From Saccharospirillum sp040881935 (lineage in GTDB: Bacteria; Pseudomonadota; Gammaproteobacteria; Pseudomonadales; Natronospirillaceae): DNA of 64,000 nucleotides. The position numbers were made by a program, and so were the translations under genes. A model generated the notes under the pieces. It had not been told where the DNA came from. It made no database searches and saw only the letters and a program-made list of their open reading frames with translations. Below, in pieces: positions 44,303 to 52,896 of this stretch. Location of the stretch: assembly GCF_040881935.1 (NCBI RefSeq), contig NZ_JBBECH010000020.1:1-64000 (forward strand), in the 5' to 3' direction. The stretch's first letter is position 1. The number at the start of each line of letters is the position of its first letter.

Positions 44303-45424
44303 TTACAGCAACTCCAATGCATCTTTGGGTGCCAGATACTCCAGCCCCTGGTCGTCAGCCACGCTTTTGTAGGTGACCTTGCCACGGCAGACGTTCAATC
44401 CGTTTAGCAGGTGGCTGTCATCCAGCATCGCCTGTTTGGCGCCTTTGTTGGCTAACGCCAGCGTGAACGGCAGCGTTGCATGGTTCAGCGCCATGGTGGA
44501 TGTGCGGGCTACAGCGCCGGGCATGTTGGCGACGCAATAGTGCACCACGTCGTCAATCACATAGGTGGGTTCGGCGTGTGTGGTCGCTTTGGAGGTCTCG
44601 AAACACCCGCCCTGATCGATCGCGACATCGACCACAACAGCACCAGGCTTCATTCGCTTGATCATATCTGCGTTTACCAGTTTTGGGGCGGCTGCGCCGG
44701 GAATCAGCACCGCGCCGACAACCAAATCAGCTTCCAGAACATGCTGTTCTACACTCTCGCGGGTGGAGTAAACGGTGCGGATCTTATTGCCATACTGACG
44801 ATCCAGCTCGCGCAGTGTGTCGATGCTTTTGTCGAGCACAGTTACATCTGCACCCAAGCCGACCGCCATGGCTATGGCATTCTGGCCAACCACACCACCG
44901 CCAATCACGGTTACCAGTGCCGGGGCCACTCCGGGTACGCCACCAAGCAGCAAACCACGACCACCCTGGGCTTTTTCCAGACAATGAGCACCCGCCTGAA
45001 TCGACATGCGCCCGGCCACTTCGGACATAGGGGCCAACAGCGGTAACCGGCCTGCGTGATCGGTGACCGTTTCATAGGCGATGCACGTTGCACCCGAGGC
45101 GATCAAATCGTTGGTTTGCGGAACATCAGGCGCCAAATGCAAATAGGTGAAGAGGGTGTGGTGCGGCTTGATCATCTTGCGTTCGATGGCCTGAGGCTCC
45201 TTCACCTTGACGATCATCTCGGCCCAGTCGTACATCTCAGTGGCCGAGGGCAGTATCTGTGCGCCAGCCGTTTGGTATTCCTCGTTACTGAACCCGATGG
45301 ACGCACCGGCCTGGGTTTCAACGGCCACTTCATGACCATTATGAACCAGTTCACGCACAGCGGTCGGGGTCAGGCCGACGCGATATTCGTGGTTTTTTAT
45401 TTCTTTCGGGACTCCTACTCGCAT
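44303..45424 (-). CDS. ald: Alanine dehydrogenase
   Basis: NAD-dependent L-alanine dehydrogenase interconverting alanine with pyruvate and ammonia, 373 aa. MRVGVPKEIKNHEYRVGLTP is the N-terminal AlaDH/PNT signature. The lysine in VKVKEPQ and the His in YLHLAP are active-site residues, and GGGVVGQNAIAMAVGLGADV is the NAD-binding motif. The ATG at 45424 with AGAGGAGAAG upstream is preferred over the frame from 45475. Two direct repeats 90-136 bp upstream are candidate operator sites. Confidence 0.96.
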   Translation of the reverse strand: MRVGVPKEIKNHEYRVGLTPTAVRELVHNGHEVAVETQAGASIGFSNEEYQTAGAQILPSATEMYDWAEMIVKVKEPQAIERKMIKPHHTLFTYLHLAPDVPQTNDLIASGATCIAYETVTDHAGRLPLLAPMSEVAGRMSIQAGAHCLEKAQGGRGLLLGGVPGVAPALVTVIGGGVVGQNAIAMAVGLGADVTVLDKSIDTLRELDRQYGNKIRTVYSTRESVEQHVLEADLVVGAVLIPGAAAPKLVNADMIKRMKPGAVVVDVAIDQGGCFETSKATTHAEPTYVIDDVVHYCVANMPGAVARTSTMALNHATLPFTLALANKGAKQAMLDDSHLLNGLNVCRGKVTYKSVADDQGLEYLAPKDALELL

Positions 45425-45513
45425 TGTCTTCTCCTCTGCTTTCATTGTTGTTAAATTCAGAACGCTGGGGACCAACTCAGTATAGGAAAAAACATCTGCG
45501 TAGGTGGCACTGA

Positions 45514-45560
45514 AACAATAACCAATAACAGGAAATTATAGTGCAACAATAACCATTAAC
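45514..45560. promoter_or_regulatory. Paired 16-bp direct repeats upstream of ald
   Basis: AACAATAACCAATAAC (45514-45529) and AACAATAACCATTAAC (45545-45560) differ at one base and are 31 bp apart start to start, close to three helical turns. They lie 90-136 bp upstream of the ald start. The spacing suggests binding of a regulator such as an Lrp/AsnC-type activator, which is inference only. Confidence 0.5.
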
Positions 45561-45721
45561 GATGAATAATCGGTTGGTATCAAGTGCCTACAGCGTTTTT
45601 ACCTGCCTGCAGGCATTAGCATCCTATTCAGCCTCTACCCAGCCAGCCCCGCAACCGCCCTAATAATAAGTGCTGACGCAGCATTCGGTGATTTGCTGGC
45701 GTTGTTCCATAGCCTGACTCT

Positions 45722-45884
45722 CTAGACGGTGACCGGTGCGACGTCCCGAACCGATTGGCGCTCAATTAACCGGGGGGTAAATCGCAAAGGTGATGGCTCC
45801 AGCGGCCATGGCATCGTTATAAGTAAAGACAGCCGTGACACCCAGTTTTGCGGCTAACGGGATGGACTTGCCTGGTGGCTGCTC
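45722..45884 (-). pseudogene. Remnant of a LacI/GalR-family regulator
   Basis: On the minus strand, one frame reads IPLAAKLGVTAVFTYNDAMA AGAI, the effector-domain segment of LacI-type repressors (A-V-F-x-x-N-D-x-M-A-x-G). Immediately after it, in another frame, comes PLRFTPRLIERQSVRD and a stop, the family's C-terminal end. The roughly 70 residues that normally separate these are missing, and the first three-quarters of the gene, including the HTH, are absent. This is a deletion scar. It lies just upstream of galM, so it may once have regulated sugar genes. Confidence 0.75.
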
Positions 45885-45921
45885 TCACAATACCGGGCTT
45901 AAAAACAATCAGGAGTCCCCT

Positions 45922-46995
45922 GTGTCTGGCACCCCCATCAATTCTGAAGAGATCATTGGCACCCTGAATGACGGCAGTGGCGTTAAGGCCTTCACGCTGC
46001 GTAATAAAAACGGCAGTGAGGCCCGGTTTTATAACCTGGGGGCTGCGTTCGTGGGTTTTCGGTTACCAGACATGACAGACGAGGAGAGCCTGGTACTAGG
46101 CTGCGACACCCTGGAGGCCTTTATCGCCCAGAACGCCAACTTTGGCGCAACTATTGGCCGTTACGCCAACCGCATCGGCCATGGTAAAACCCACATTAAC
46201 GGCCAGGCGCTGGAACTGGAATGCAACAGCGGCGGGCACCATTTGCATGGCGGCTCTGACGGGTTTGGCCATCGTGTCTGGAACAGCCAGATCAACCTGG
46301 AAAAAGACGAACCCAATCTGGTATTCACCCTAACCTCACCAGACGGTGATGCCAACTACCCCGGCGAACTGACCATAACCCAGCGAATCCGGCTAACCGA
46401 CGATGACGAAGTCATCATCGCCTACGAGGCGGCCACGACCAAAACCACTCTGGTGAATTTGACCAACCACGCTTACTTTAACCTGGCAGGTGCAGCGGCT
46501 GGTTCGCTGAAAGATCATGAATTTCGGGTTCACAGCGACACCGTTACCGGCATTGATGCCACCCTGCTACCGACAGGCGAGCTGGTTCCGGTTGAAAACA
46601 CGGCACTGGATTTACGCGACTGGCGTCCAATCGACCAGGCGCTGGAAAGCCTCAATGACCCTAGCCTTGCTCGGGCAGGCAGCTACGATCACAACTATGT
46701 GTTTGGTACAGAAATGGAAAGGCCGCTAACGCTAATGGCTGAAGCTCGGCACGAACCAAGCGGTCGCTGGATGCGCTGCTCAAGCACCCTGCCCGGTCTG
46801 CAGTTCTACAGTGGCGGTTTTATGGGTGGTACGCCCAGAAATGAAACAGACATCTATCAACGTCATGGGGCCTTCTGCATGGAACCGGGCGCCTGGCCGG
46901 ATTCACCCAATCACGATCACTTCCCCGACTGCACCCTAACCCCGGAGCAGACCTACCGGGCCACCCTGGTGTTTGGGTTCGGGCAGAAATCTTGA
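45922..46995 (+). CDS. galM: Aldose 1-epimerase (galactose mutarotase)
   Basis: Interconverts alpha and beta anomers of galactose/glucose. The 357-aa product contains GATIGRYANRI, the His-bearing TNHAYFNLAG (about 180), DHNYVFG, and the catalytic Glu in FCMEPGAWPDSPNHDHFP. The start is a GTG at 45922 with CAGGAG 7 nt upstream; the longer frame from 45835 runs through the LacI remnant and is rejected. No other Leloir genes are nearby. Its stop abuts the trhO stop with no gap. Confidence 0.94.
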   Translation: MSGTPINSEEIIGTLNDGSGVKAFTLRNKNGSEARFYNLGAAFVGFRLPDMTDEESLVLGCDTLEAFIAQNANFGATIGRYANRIGHGKTHINGQALELECNSGGHHLHGGSDGFGHRVWNSQINLEKDEPNLVFTLTSPDGDANYPGELTITQRIRLTDDDEVIIAYEAATTKTTLVNLTNHAYFNLAGAAAGSLKDHEFRVHSDTVTGIDATLLPTGELVPVENTALDLRDWRPIDQALESLNDPSLARAGSYDHNYVFGTEMERPLTLMAEARHEPSGRWMRCSSTLPGLQFYSGGFMGGTPRNETDIYQRHGAFCMEPGAWPDSPNHDHFPDCTLTPEQTYRATLVFGFGQKS

Positions 46996-47997
46996 CTACA
47001 GGTTAGCGGTCCGCTGGGCTTCACGTTCGGCCGCTTTTTGAGCCCGGCGCTGTTCGATGCTTTCTTTGGCATCAGCGCCAATGTGGGCTTCACCACGCTT
47101 TTTGGCTAGCTGCACCTGACGCTCGCGTTCAATAAAGCGCTGACGACGGTCTTCGGTCACGTTATCGTAGCAGTGCGGGCAGCTGACACCCGGCTCGTAA
47201 TGGGCGTGGGATTTTTCGGTATCGGAAATCGGCATCCGGCAAGCGTGGCACTGGTCGTATCGGCCCGGTTCGAGACCATGCTTTACCGTGACCCGGTTGT
47301 CGAACACAAAACACTCGCCCTGCCACTTGGATTCGGCCTCAGGAACCTGTTCCAGGTATTTGAGAATGCCGCCTTCGAGATGATACACCTCATTGAAGCC
47401 TTGCTCTTTCAGGTAAGCCGTGGACTTTTCACAGCGAATGCCGCCGGTACAAAACATGGCCACTTTTTTATGTTTGGCCGGGTCGAGATTCTGTTTTACG
47501 TAGTCAGGGAATTCACGAAAGGTCTGAGTATGCGGATTCAGCGCATTCTCGAAGGTGCCGATGGCCACTTCGTATGCGTTGCGGGTGTCGACCAGTACCA
47601 CATCCGGATCTGAAATCAGTGCATTCCAGTCTTCCGGTTTCACGTAGGTACCCGCGACGTTCAACGGATCGATGCCTTCGACACCCATGGTGACGATTTC
47701 TTTCTTAAGCTTAACCTTAGTGCGATAGAACGGCATCTCATCGCAAAAAGACTCTTTGTGACTGAGATTGGCGAACGGGCCCTGGCTCTTGATCCAGCCC
47801 AGCAGTTGCTCGATGGCTTCAGGGCGGCCTGCGACGGTACCGTTAATACCCTCGGAGGCAAGTAACAGGGTGCCGCGTATGCCCTCAGCTTCCATGAAAT
47901 CAAGCAGCGGTTGGCGGTAGTCGGCATAATTATTCAGGCGAACGAAGTGATACATTGCAGAAACCGCAACGGTTTCTGCTACAGTTATATCAGTCAT
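46996..47997 (-). CDS. trhO: tRNA uridine(34) hydroxylase TrhO (rhodanese family)
   Basis: Hydroxylates uridine 34 of certain tRNAs to 5-hydroxyuridine, using a rhodanese domain. The 333-aa product has an N-terminal UPF0176 domain (GTLLLASEGINGTVAGR), then a rhodanese module with the active-site cysteine in VAMFCTGGIRCEKSTAYL. A C-terminal Cys-rich zinc segment follows (CHACRMPI and CPHCYD). The ATG at 47997 with AGGAAA upstream is preferred over 48096. It is convergent with galM. Confidence 0.93.
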   Translation of the reverse strand: MTDITVAETVAVSAMYHFVRLNNYADYRQPLLDFMEAEGIRGTLLLASEGINGTVAGRPEAIEQLLGWIKSQGPFANLSHKESFCDEMPFYRTKVKLKKEIVTMGVEGIDPLNVAGTYVKPEDWNALISDPDVVLVDTRNAYEVAIGTFENALNPHTQTFREFPDYVKQNLDPAKHKKVAMFCTGGIRCEKSTAYLKEQGFNEVYHLEGGILKYLEQVPEAESKWQGECFVFDNRVTVKHGLEPGRYDQCHACRMPISDTEKSHAHYEPGVSCPHCYDNVTEDRRQRFIERERQVQLAKKRGEAHIGADAKESIEQRRAQKAAEREAQRTANL

Positions 47998-48207
47998 GAA
48001 ATTTCCTATAGCGGGCTGGATCGCAAATCCAGAGCCATGGGTTAATGGAGTTGCGAAGTTTAAGTGACCCGGGCATTGATTTCCACAGTTGTTCACCCCG
48101 TTACAGCGTTCAAATTGACGTTCTGACCCGTTAAACTGCTCTATTGAGATTCAAGAAAGAGCGGTTTAGATTCGATACTTCCATCTGTTCACGTTGAGGA
48201 TATTCAC

Positions 48208-48654
48208 ATGAAAAAAGTACTGATCGTTACCGCACTCACTGCGGCCACTCTTGCCAGCACCGCCTATGCCGGAGGTCGCGGAGGCGCTGAGTTGGGCCTG
48301 GCATCCTACGGCGGAGGCGTTGGTTTTATCGGCGCTATCGGCTTTCCCATTAACGTACCTTCATTGCAAAACAATGGTCTGAACACTTACGGCGAAATTG
48401 AACTGGGTGTTGGTTTTGACGACGATGTTTCCATCGGTGGGGATCTGTCGGTGGGTTTGCTGTTTCCGCTCGACACCGGCCTGGATATGTACGCCAGCCT
48501 GGGCCCCGGCCTTGGCGCTGAGGGGAACGGGGATGCAGACTTTGGTCTGGCAGCCGAAGTCGGGCTTAATATCCTGATCAGCAACCGGGTCCTGTTCGTT
48601 GAAGGCGGTGCTCACCCCGGTAACGGTTACTTCACCGTCGGCATGCATTTCTAA
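48208..48654 (+). CDS. Small exported, glycine-rich protein, probable outer-membrane type
   Basis: 148 aa with a clear signal peptide (KKVLIVTALTAATLASTAYA, cleavage after AYA). The mature part is glycine-rich with alternating hydrophobic strands (ELGLASYGGGVGFIGAIGFP; LDMYASLGPGLG) and ends in an aromatic residue (YFTVGMHF). That is the pattern of a small beta-barrel ending recognised by BAM. I do not recognise the family. GAGGATATTC precedes the ATG. It stands alone; downstream lies palindromic element copy D. Confidence 0.75.
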   Translation: MKKVLIVTALTAATLASTAYAGGRGGAELGLASYGGGVGFIGAIGFPINVPSLQNNGLNTYGEIELGVGFDDDVSIGGDLSVGLLFPLDTGLDMYASLGPGLGAEGNGDADFGLAAEVGLNILISNRVLFVEGGAHPGNGYFTVGMHF

Positions 48655-48706
48655 GCCGAGTTTCGGAGATCTGGTCAAATAGGTGGCCTTGGCCCGCTCC
48701 GGCTAT

Positions 48707-48867
48707 CGGGTGTGCCCCTGTGGGGTCGGCGTAGATCCGTCCATGGAGCCTAGACCGCAGGATATGAATCCCATCCGTGGGATTCATATCCGGGCTCGCT
48801 GCGCTCATGCTAAAACGCTCCTGGCGTTTTAGTCCCTGCTGCGGACTCCCCCACAGGGGCACACCCG
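48707..48867. repeat. Palindromic intergenic element, copy D (expanded)
   Basis: Arms 48707-48725 and 48849-48867 are perfect 19-bp inverse complements (CGGGTGTGCCCCTGTGGGG). The core GTCGGCGTAGATCC, GTCCATGGAGCCTAGACCGC is present. The inner part is enlarged by a hairpin GGATATGAATCCCATCC/GTGGGATTCATATCC and a second one, CTAAAACGC/GCGTTTTAG. The AACGCTCCTGGCGTT centre of that second hairpin is shared with the tandem array at 20.2-20.6 kb. Confidence 0.9.
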
Positions 48868-48896
48868 GCACCCGCCGCTGGTCACTTCACGCTTGG

Positions 48897-49892
48897 TTAG
48901 GCCGGACCTTTTAGTGCAACTATTCCCTGCTTTTCCAGAAACGCCAGCACCTGCTCTAGGCTCGTCTCGGTACGATGCGGTGCAACGATATCTCCGGTAA
49001 ATACGTGATTCGATTCCCCCTCCACACCGTCTATTCGAATACGTTCCTTCACCTCTGAGCCCCACTTCTCATACACCCGGTCGGTGTATTTGGCATTCAC
49101 CACCCGATCATCCTCACTGTACAGAAAGAGCGAGGGTGTTTTTATAGATTCGAGATGGCTTTTGCGCACCGCAACCACTAACGCTTGCAGCTGGTGCAAG
49201 ACGCGGGTCGGGTAGCTATGAGTCCAATATTTTCCGTTGAGTTCCCCTTCGGGTTCCCAACCGTATTCATTGCCTGCAAGCCAGCGCATCCAATAGCCGG
49301 ACCAGGGCCAGCCAAAGAGCTTCGACGCCCAGTGCCGGGGCTGATAATTGGGTGCGAACAACACCAGAGCGGCCAGGGCATCCTGTGCCGATGGCTGTTG
49401 TGCCAGCCAGGTAGCCAGGGTGCCGCCGGTCGAGCAACTGATGACGATGACCCGCTCGCCCAAAGAACGGGCAATCTGCCAGGCCTCGGCAGTGTCTTTG
49501 AGCCAGTCGCCAGCCTGGGCCTTGCCCAGGCTTTCGCCGTCTAACCCGTGGCCAGTCAGGCGGGCGCCGTAATAATTGGCGCCAATGGCTTCGGCCACTC
49601 GCTCGGGAATGGGCGCCAGTTCTTGCCGGGTGGCCGAGAATCCATGCAAATAGAGGACAACCAGCGGGGTCTTGGCCGGTGCGGTGGGGTTGGCGAAGCG
49701 GACGTGTTTTTCCGCACCTTCTGTGACCGTACCCAGCGACCGCTCCGACTCGGCCAACCAGTCGGCGAGGCCGCCGAGTTCGACCGGCAATTCTTCTACT
49801 GCCCACTGCAACAAGACTCGTGGGCGCGGGCCCAATACAATCAATAGTACAATCAACAGCACAATCACCAGGCCCAGTACAATCCAGATCAC
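48897..49892 (-). CDS. Membrane-anchored alpha/beta hydrolase
   Basis: 331 aa with one very hydrophobic N-terminal helix (about 2-21), then an alpha/beta-hydrolase fold. VLYLHGFSATRQELAPIPER is the oxyanion-strand region. The nucleophile elbow reads ISCSTGGTLA, so the first Gly of the usual G-x-S-x-G is Ser. SLFLYSEDDRVVNAKYT supplies the acid, and NHVFTGDIVAPHR the likely His. Serine aminopeptidase/carboxylesterase-like; the substrate is unknown. It starts at GTG with AAGGA upstream. Confidence 0.82.
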   Translation of the reverse strand: MIWIVLGLVIVLLIVLLIVLGPRPRVLLQWAVEELPVELGGLADWLAESERSLGTVTEGAEKHVRFANPTAPAKTPLVVLYLHGFSATRQELAPIPERVAEAIGANYYGARLTGHGLDGESLGKAQAGDWLKDTAEAWQIARSLGERVIVISCSTGGTLATWLAQQPSAQDALAALVLFAPNYQPRHWASKLFGWPWSGYWMRWLAGNEYGWEPEGELNGKYWTHSYPTRVLHQLQALVVAVRKSHLESIKTPSLFLYSEDDRVVNAKYTDRVYEKWGSEVKERIRIDGVEGESNHVFTGDIVAPHRTETSLEQVLAFLEKQGIVALKGPA

Positions 49893-49970
49893 GTGGAGGT
49901 GTCCTTAAATGTTTGAATGTTAGAGACTAGAATCGCTCAAGAGTATCACAGGAGTGGCTTATTAATAAAT

Positions 49971-51389
49971 TCACTGCGCATCAGGTTTATCCATTTGCTC
50001 CCCTAGCGCAAGAATGAGACCGATCAGTTGGCTTTGTTCACTATCGGTCAATGGTCGCTTCATCATCTTACGCACCCAGTACACCCACTGGACCTGTTGT
50101 TTGCGCCCCAGGCCATCGAGCCAGTAGCTCAGATCGGAATGTTTGAGCATGACGGCATCGCGCCGGGCATGGTTGCGGCAGCGCAACTGGTACCAGATGC
50201 GCAAGCTCCGGCCCGCCAGTGCCAGTGCGAATTCAAGATTGGAGACCGGCCCCAATTGCCACTGCTCATAACCGGGCACCCGTGACAACACTTCAAAACT
50301 CAGCGGATCCCGACCGGCAAAGCCGCCAGCCAATCCGCCAAGCGTGCCGCCGACTACCGCGCCGAGTAACAGAGACGCGCCGCCTACCGCAGCATCGACC
50401 ACCAGACCAGACGCGGCCCCGGCCGCACCGCTCAACGAAGCCAGCCGGGCACGCGACAAGCCCCAGGCACGCCACTCATGGGCATCGAGCAAGTCATCGG
50501 TCGCCAGTGACTGCCACTCGCCGGACCAGTCGAGGTTGCGATGTCCGTAATAGTCGGCGAGTGTTACCTGGAGTCGCTGTTCCCGGCGCTGTATCTCGCG
50601 ATTGAACTGAGCCAGCCCCTGCGTCTTTAGTTGCTCTTTCGGCCCTGCCAGGGGCAGTTGCAGCCGGTGCTGTAGCACCTTTTGCAGATACAGAACCAGA
50701 GCTTCGGCACTGCGCTGATGACGTTGTTGACGCTGTTCGGATAACGCTTCGACACTGCGCACCAGACCATCGCGCCAGGGCGGGTGAATCTCGGCCATGC
50801 TGCGCAGTAATGCCAGATGATGCTCGAACGGTGCCTGCAACGGATTGAACGTCCGTACCAGTGAGAAATACTGCTGCAGGGCAACCTGCCATTCGGTCTC
50901 GTTCCCGGTTTGGCGAATCGGGTTCAGCAGCGCCAGGCGTGGCTGAGCGGTCCAGGAAAGCAGCGTCAGTTCGGCTTCAAAGGTGGCGTCGAAGCGCTGG
51001 CTGGTATCGACGACGTAGACGATACCAGCCCCGCTCAGCACGGGTGTCAGCAGGGTGCAATCGTCCGCGAATTTGGGGTCGTCGCGGTGCTCTGTCACAA
51101 AGCGACGCAGGGCGTCTGGCCGACCAGCGGCGCTCTGGCTGTGCTGTTCGCACCAGGTGATGATCTGGCGGGCACGCTGAAAGCCGGGTGTATCAATCAG
51201 TTCGTACAGAACGCTCTTATCGAGCATGAGTTGATATCGATGCGCATTCCGGGTGGTGCCACTAACAGGTGACACGGCAATGTGATCATCCTGGGTGAGC
51301 GTCGATACCAGGCTGGACTTGCCCTGATTGGGATGTCCGACCACCGCAAAGACCGGGACGGCCGCGACCGATGACGGGCTCTGGGTCAT
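49971..51389 (-). CDS. DUF3482 GTPase
   Basis: 472-aa TRAFAC-type GTPase with the G1 loop GHPNQGKSSL (about residues 17-26), SGTTRN as G2 and DTPGFQ as G3. A clear N-K-x-D G4 is not seen (NPIRQTG occupies its place). The C-terminal DUF3482 part includes a glycine/alanine-rich hydrophobic stretch (LLLGAVVGGTLGGLAGGFAG) that can insert in a membrane. It overlaps the DUF2868 gene by 4 nt (ATGA). This two-gene unit occurs widely in proteobacteria, with no firm function. Confidence 0.88.
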   Translation of the reverse strand: MTQSPSSVAAVPVFAVVGHPNQGKSSLVSTLTQDDHIAVSPVSGTTRNAHRYQLMLDKSVLYELIDTPGFQRARQIITWCEQHSQSAAGRPDALRRFVTEHRDDPKFADDCTLLTPVLSGAGIVYVVDTSQRFDATFEAELTLLSWTAQPRLALLNPIRQTGNETEWQVALQQYFSLVRTFNPLQAPFEHHLALLRSMAEIHPPWRDGLVRSVEALSEQRQQRHQRSAEALVLYLQKVLQHRLQLPLAGPKEQLKTQGLAQFNREIQRREQRLQVTLADYYGHRNLDWSGEWQSLATDDLLDAHEWRAWGLSRARLASLSGAAGAASGLVVDAAVGGASLLLGAVVGGTLGGLAGGFAGRDPLSFEVLSRVPGYEQWQLGPVSNLEFALALAGRSLRIWYQLRCRNHARRDAVMLKHSDLSYWLDGLGRKQQVQWVYWVRKMMKRPLTDSEQSQLIGLILALGEQMDKPDAQ

Positions 51390-52639
51390 GATGGAGTCTC
51401 CCCACCCGAACGCTCTTCAAGCCAATATAACCGTACCGGTAATTCCTGGGCACTGGCAAAGCCCTGCCAGCTCTGGCGCTCAACATTTCTCCGTTCGGAT
51501 CCCGGTTCCGCCGAACTGCACAACAGAACGTTAACCTCTTTATGGCTACCGGCACTGAGCGTGATCAGATCAGCCAGGTCTCCGGTGGGAACCGCATGGG
51601 CAGCCATCACCCAGACGGGCTCTTCCTGTTCGGTGTGCCGGTCGATCGTCGCTTCGTCTTCCGCCAGGCTGCCGCGACCCAGAATGACAGAGCCGGGCGG
51701 TAGCTTGCCGGGCATTGGATCCTGCCAGGCAAGCACCGGCACTGAAGGGGGCAATGCGCTGGTCTCCAGGTCAGTATCGTCAGCGGTGAAAGTACCGGGC
51801 TGTTCAGGTGTTAGCGACGTAAAATGCAGGGTTTGGGGACGCTGTTGTTCAAACTGCTGGTGCAGCTCCCGGTTCCAGCGCGGCCAATGGGCCAGGCGGC
51901 GATTCAATACCCTGCGGTTAATCAGCACAGCGACTGCAATCGGTACCAGCACCCACACCACCACAACCTGGGTCAGCCAGACTGCCCAATAGGCTGAATA
52001 ATTCAGCAGTGCTGTTTCCCAGCCGGTGATACTACCCGCCTGGGAAGCGCTGATCGCCAGGGGTTCAGGCACTTGAAGAATACCCAGCGACAGCAACCCA
52101 AATAAATCGTCGACCCGCGCTGAGGCGGATTGCAATGAGGTACTCCAATAGAAAATCAGCTGTCGGGTCAGCAGCATTAGCCACAACCAGGCTAGGCCAG
52201 CCACCGCAAACAACGCCTGTGCCTTAAGGCTCTGTTCAGCGCACCAGGCAGCCAACACCGCATCGTCTTCGATACACAGCCAGTGGCGCCACCAGGGGCT
52301 GCGCTTGCGCCACCAGGCATTCAGCAGAGTCCAGATCAATACCAGCAAAGGCGTCAGCCAGAACACCAGCAGAAAAATCAGCATATGAATACCGCTGCCG
52401 TCTGGCCAGACCATCAGCCCACTGAGTGCCAGAATGCCATTGATGGCTCCCAGCCAACAAAGCCAGGAGAACCAACGTACCCTGGGCTCGGCTCGGAACT
52501 GGCTCGCACTGGCCAGAAACTCAAACCAGTTGTCAGTGGCCGGACTCGGGCTCGCGCCTGGCTCGGCCCGCAACCAGCGCAGCCCCCAATCAATGGCTTG
52601 CGCGGATGATGGTCGGAAGGAGGTTCGCGAAATAGTCAT
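51386..52639 (-). CDS. DUF2868 membrane protein
   Basis: 417 aa with about five hydrophobic helices in the first 240 residues (for example WLCWLGAINGILALSGLMVW and FLLVFWLTPLLVLIWTLLN), then a large soluble C-terminal domain. RVRWFSWLCWL and TGWETALLNYSAYWAVWL fit DUF2868. It heads a two-gene operon with the DUF3482 GTPase and probably forms its membrane partner. TAGGAATCC precedes the ATG. Confidence 0.85.
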   Translation of the reverse strand: MTISRTSFRPSSAQAIDWGLRWLRAEPGASPSPATDNWFEFLASASQFRAEPRVRWFSWLCWLGAINGILALSGLMVWPDGSGIHMLIFLLVFWLTPLLVLIWTLLNAWWRKRSPWWRHWLCIEDDAVLAAWCAEQSLKAQALFAVAGLAWLWLMLLTRQLIFYWSTSLQSASARVDDLFGLLSLGILQVPEPLAISASQAGSITGWETALLNYSAYWAVWLTQVVVVWVLVPIAVAVLINRRVLNRRLAHWPRWNRELHQQFEQQRPQTLHFTSLTPEQPGTFTADDTDLETSALPPSVPVLAWQDPMPGKLPPGSVILGRGSLAEDEATIDRHTEQEEPVWVMAAHAVPTGDLADLITLSAGSHKEVNVLLCSSAEPGSERRNVERQSWQGFASAQELPVRLYWLEERSGGETPS

Positions 52640-52896
52640 GGATTCCTATTAAGATCGACAAAAGCACCGGGGTATTGCAATCATAAACATCGTAATGGCC
52701 CGAGTTTAGCAAGGAGCCTTGCAGGCGTCGCCTGCCCATTGGCATGATTTTGGGCAATGAAAAAGTCGGTGACGTTTTCCTGATGTGGTCTCATCATTCA
52801 GGTTAAATAGTGAGTTTAGGCCACCCGATTACCACCTGCTTTTTTCAGAACCAAACCTTACACTGTTCGCTGACAGCCATAGACAAGGCCCACTGT

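Noticed and set aside
27411..48867. Integron attC sites as an explanation for the variable palindromes
   Set aside because: No integrase, no cassette-like gene spacing and no attC core-site consensus; the copies lie between unrelated housekeeping genes.
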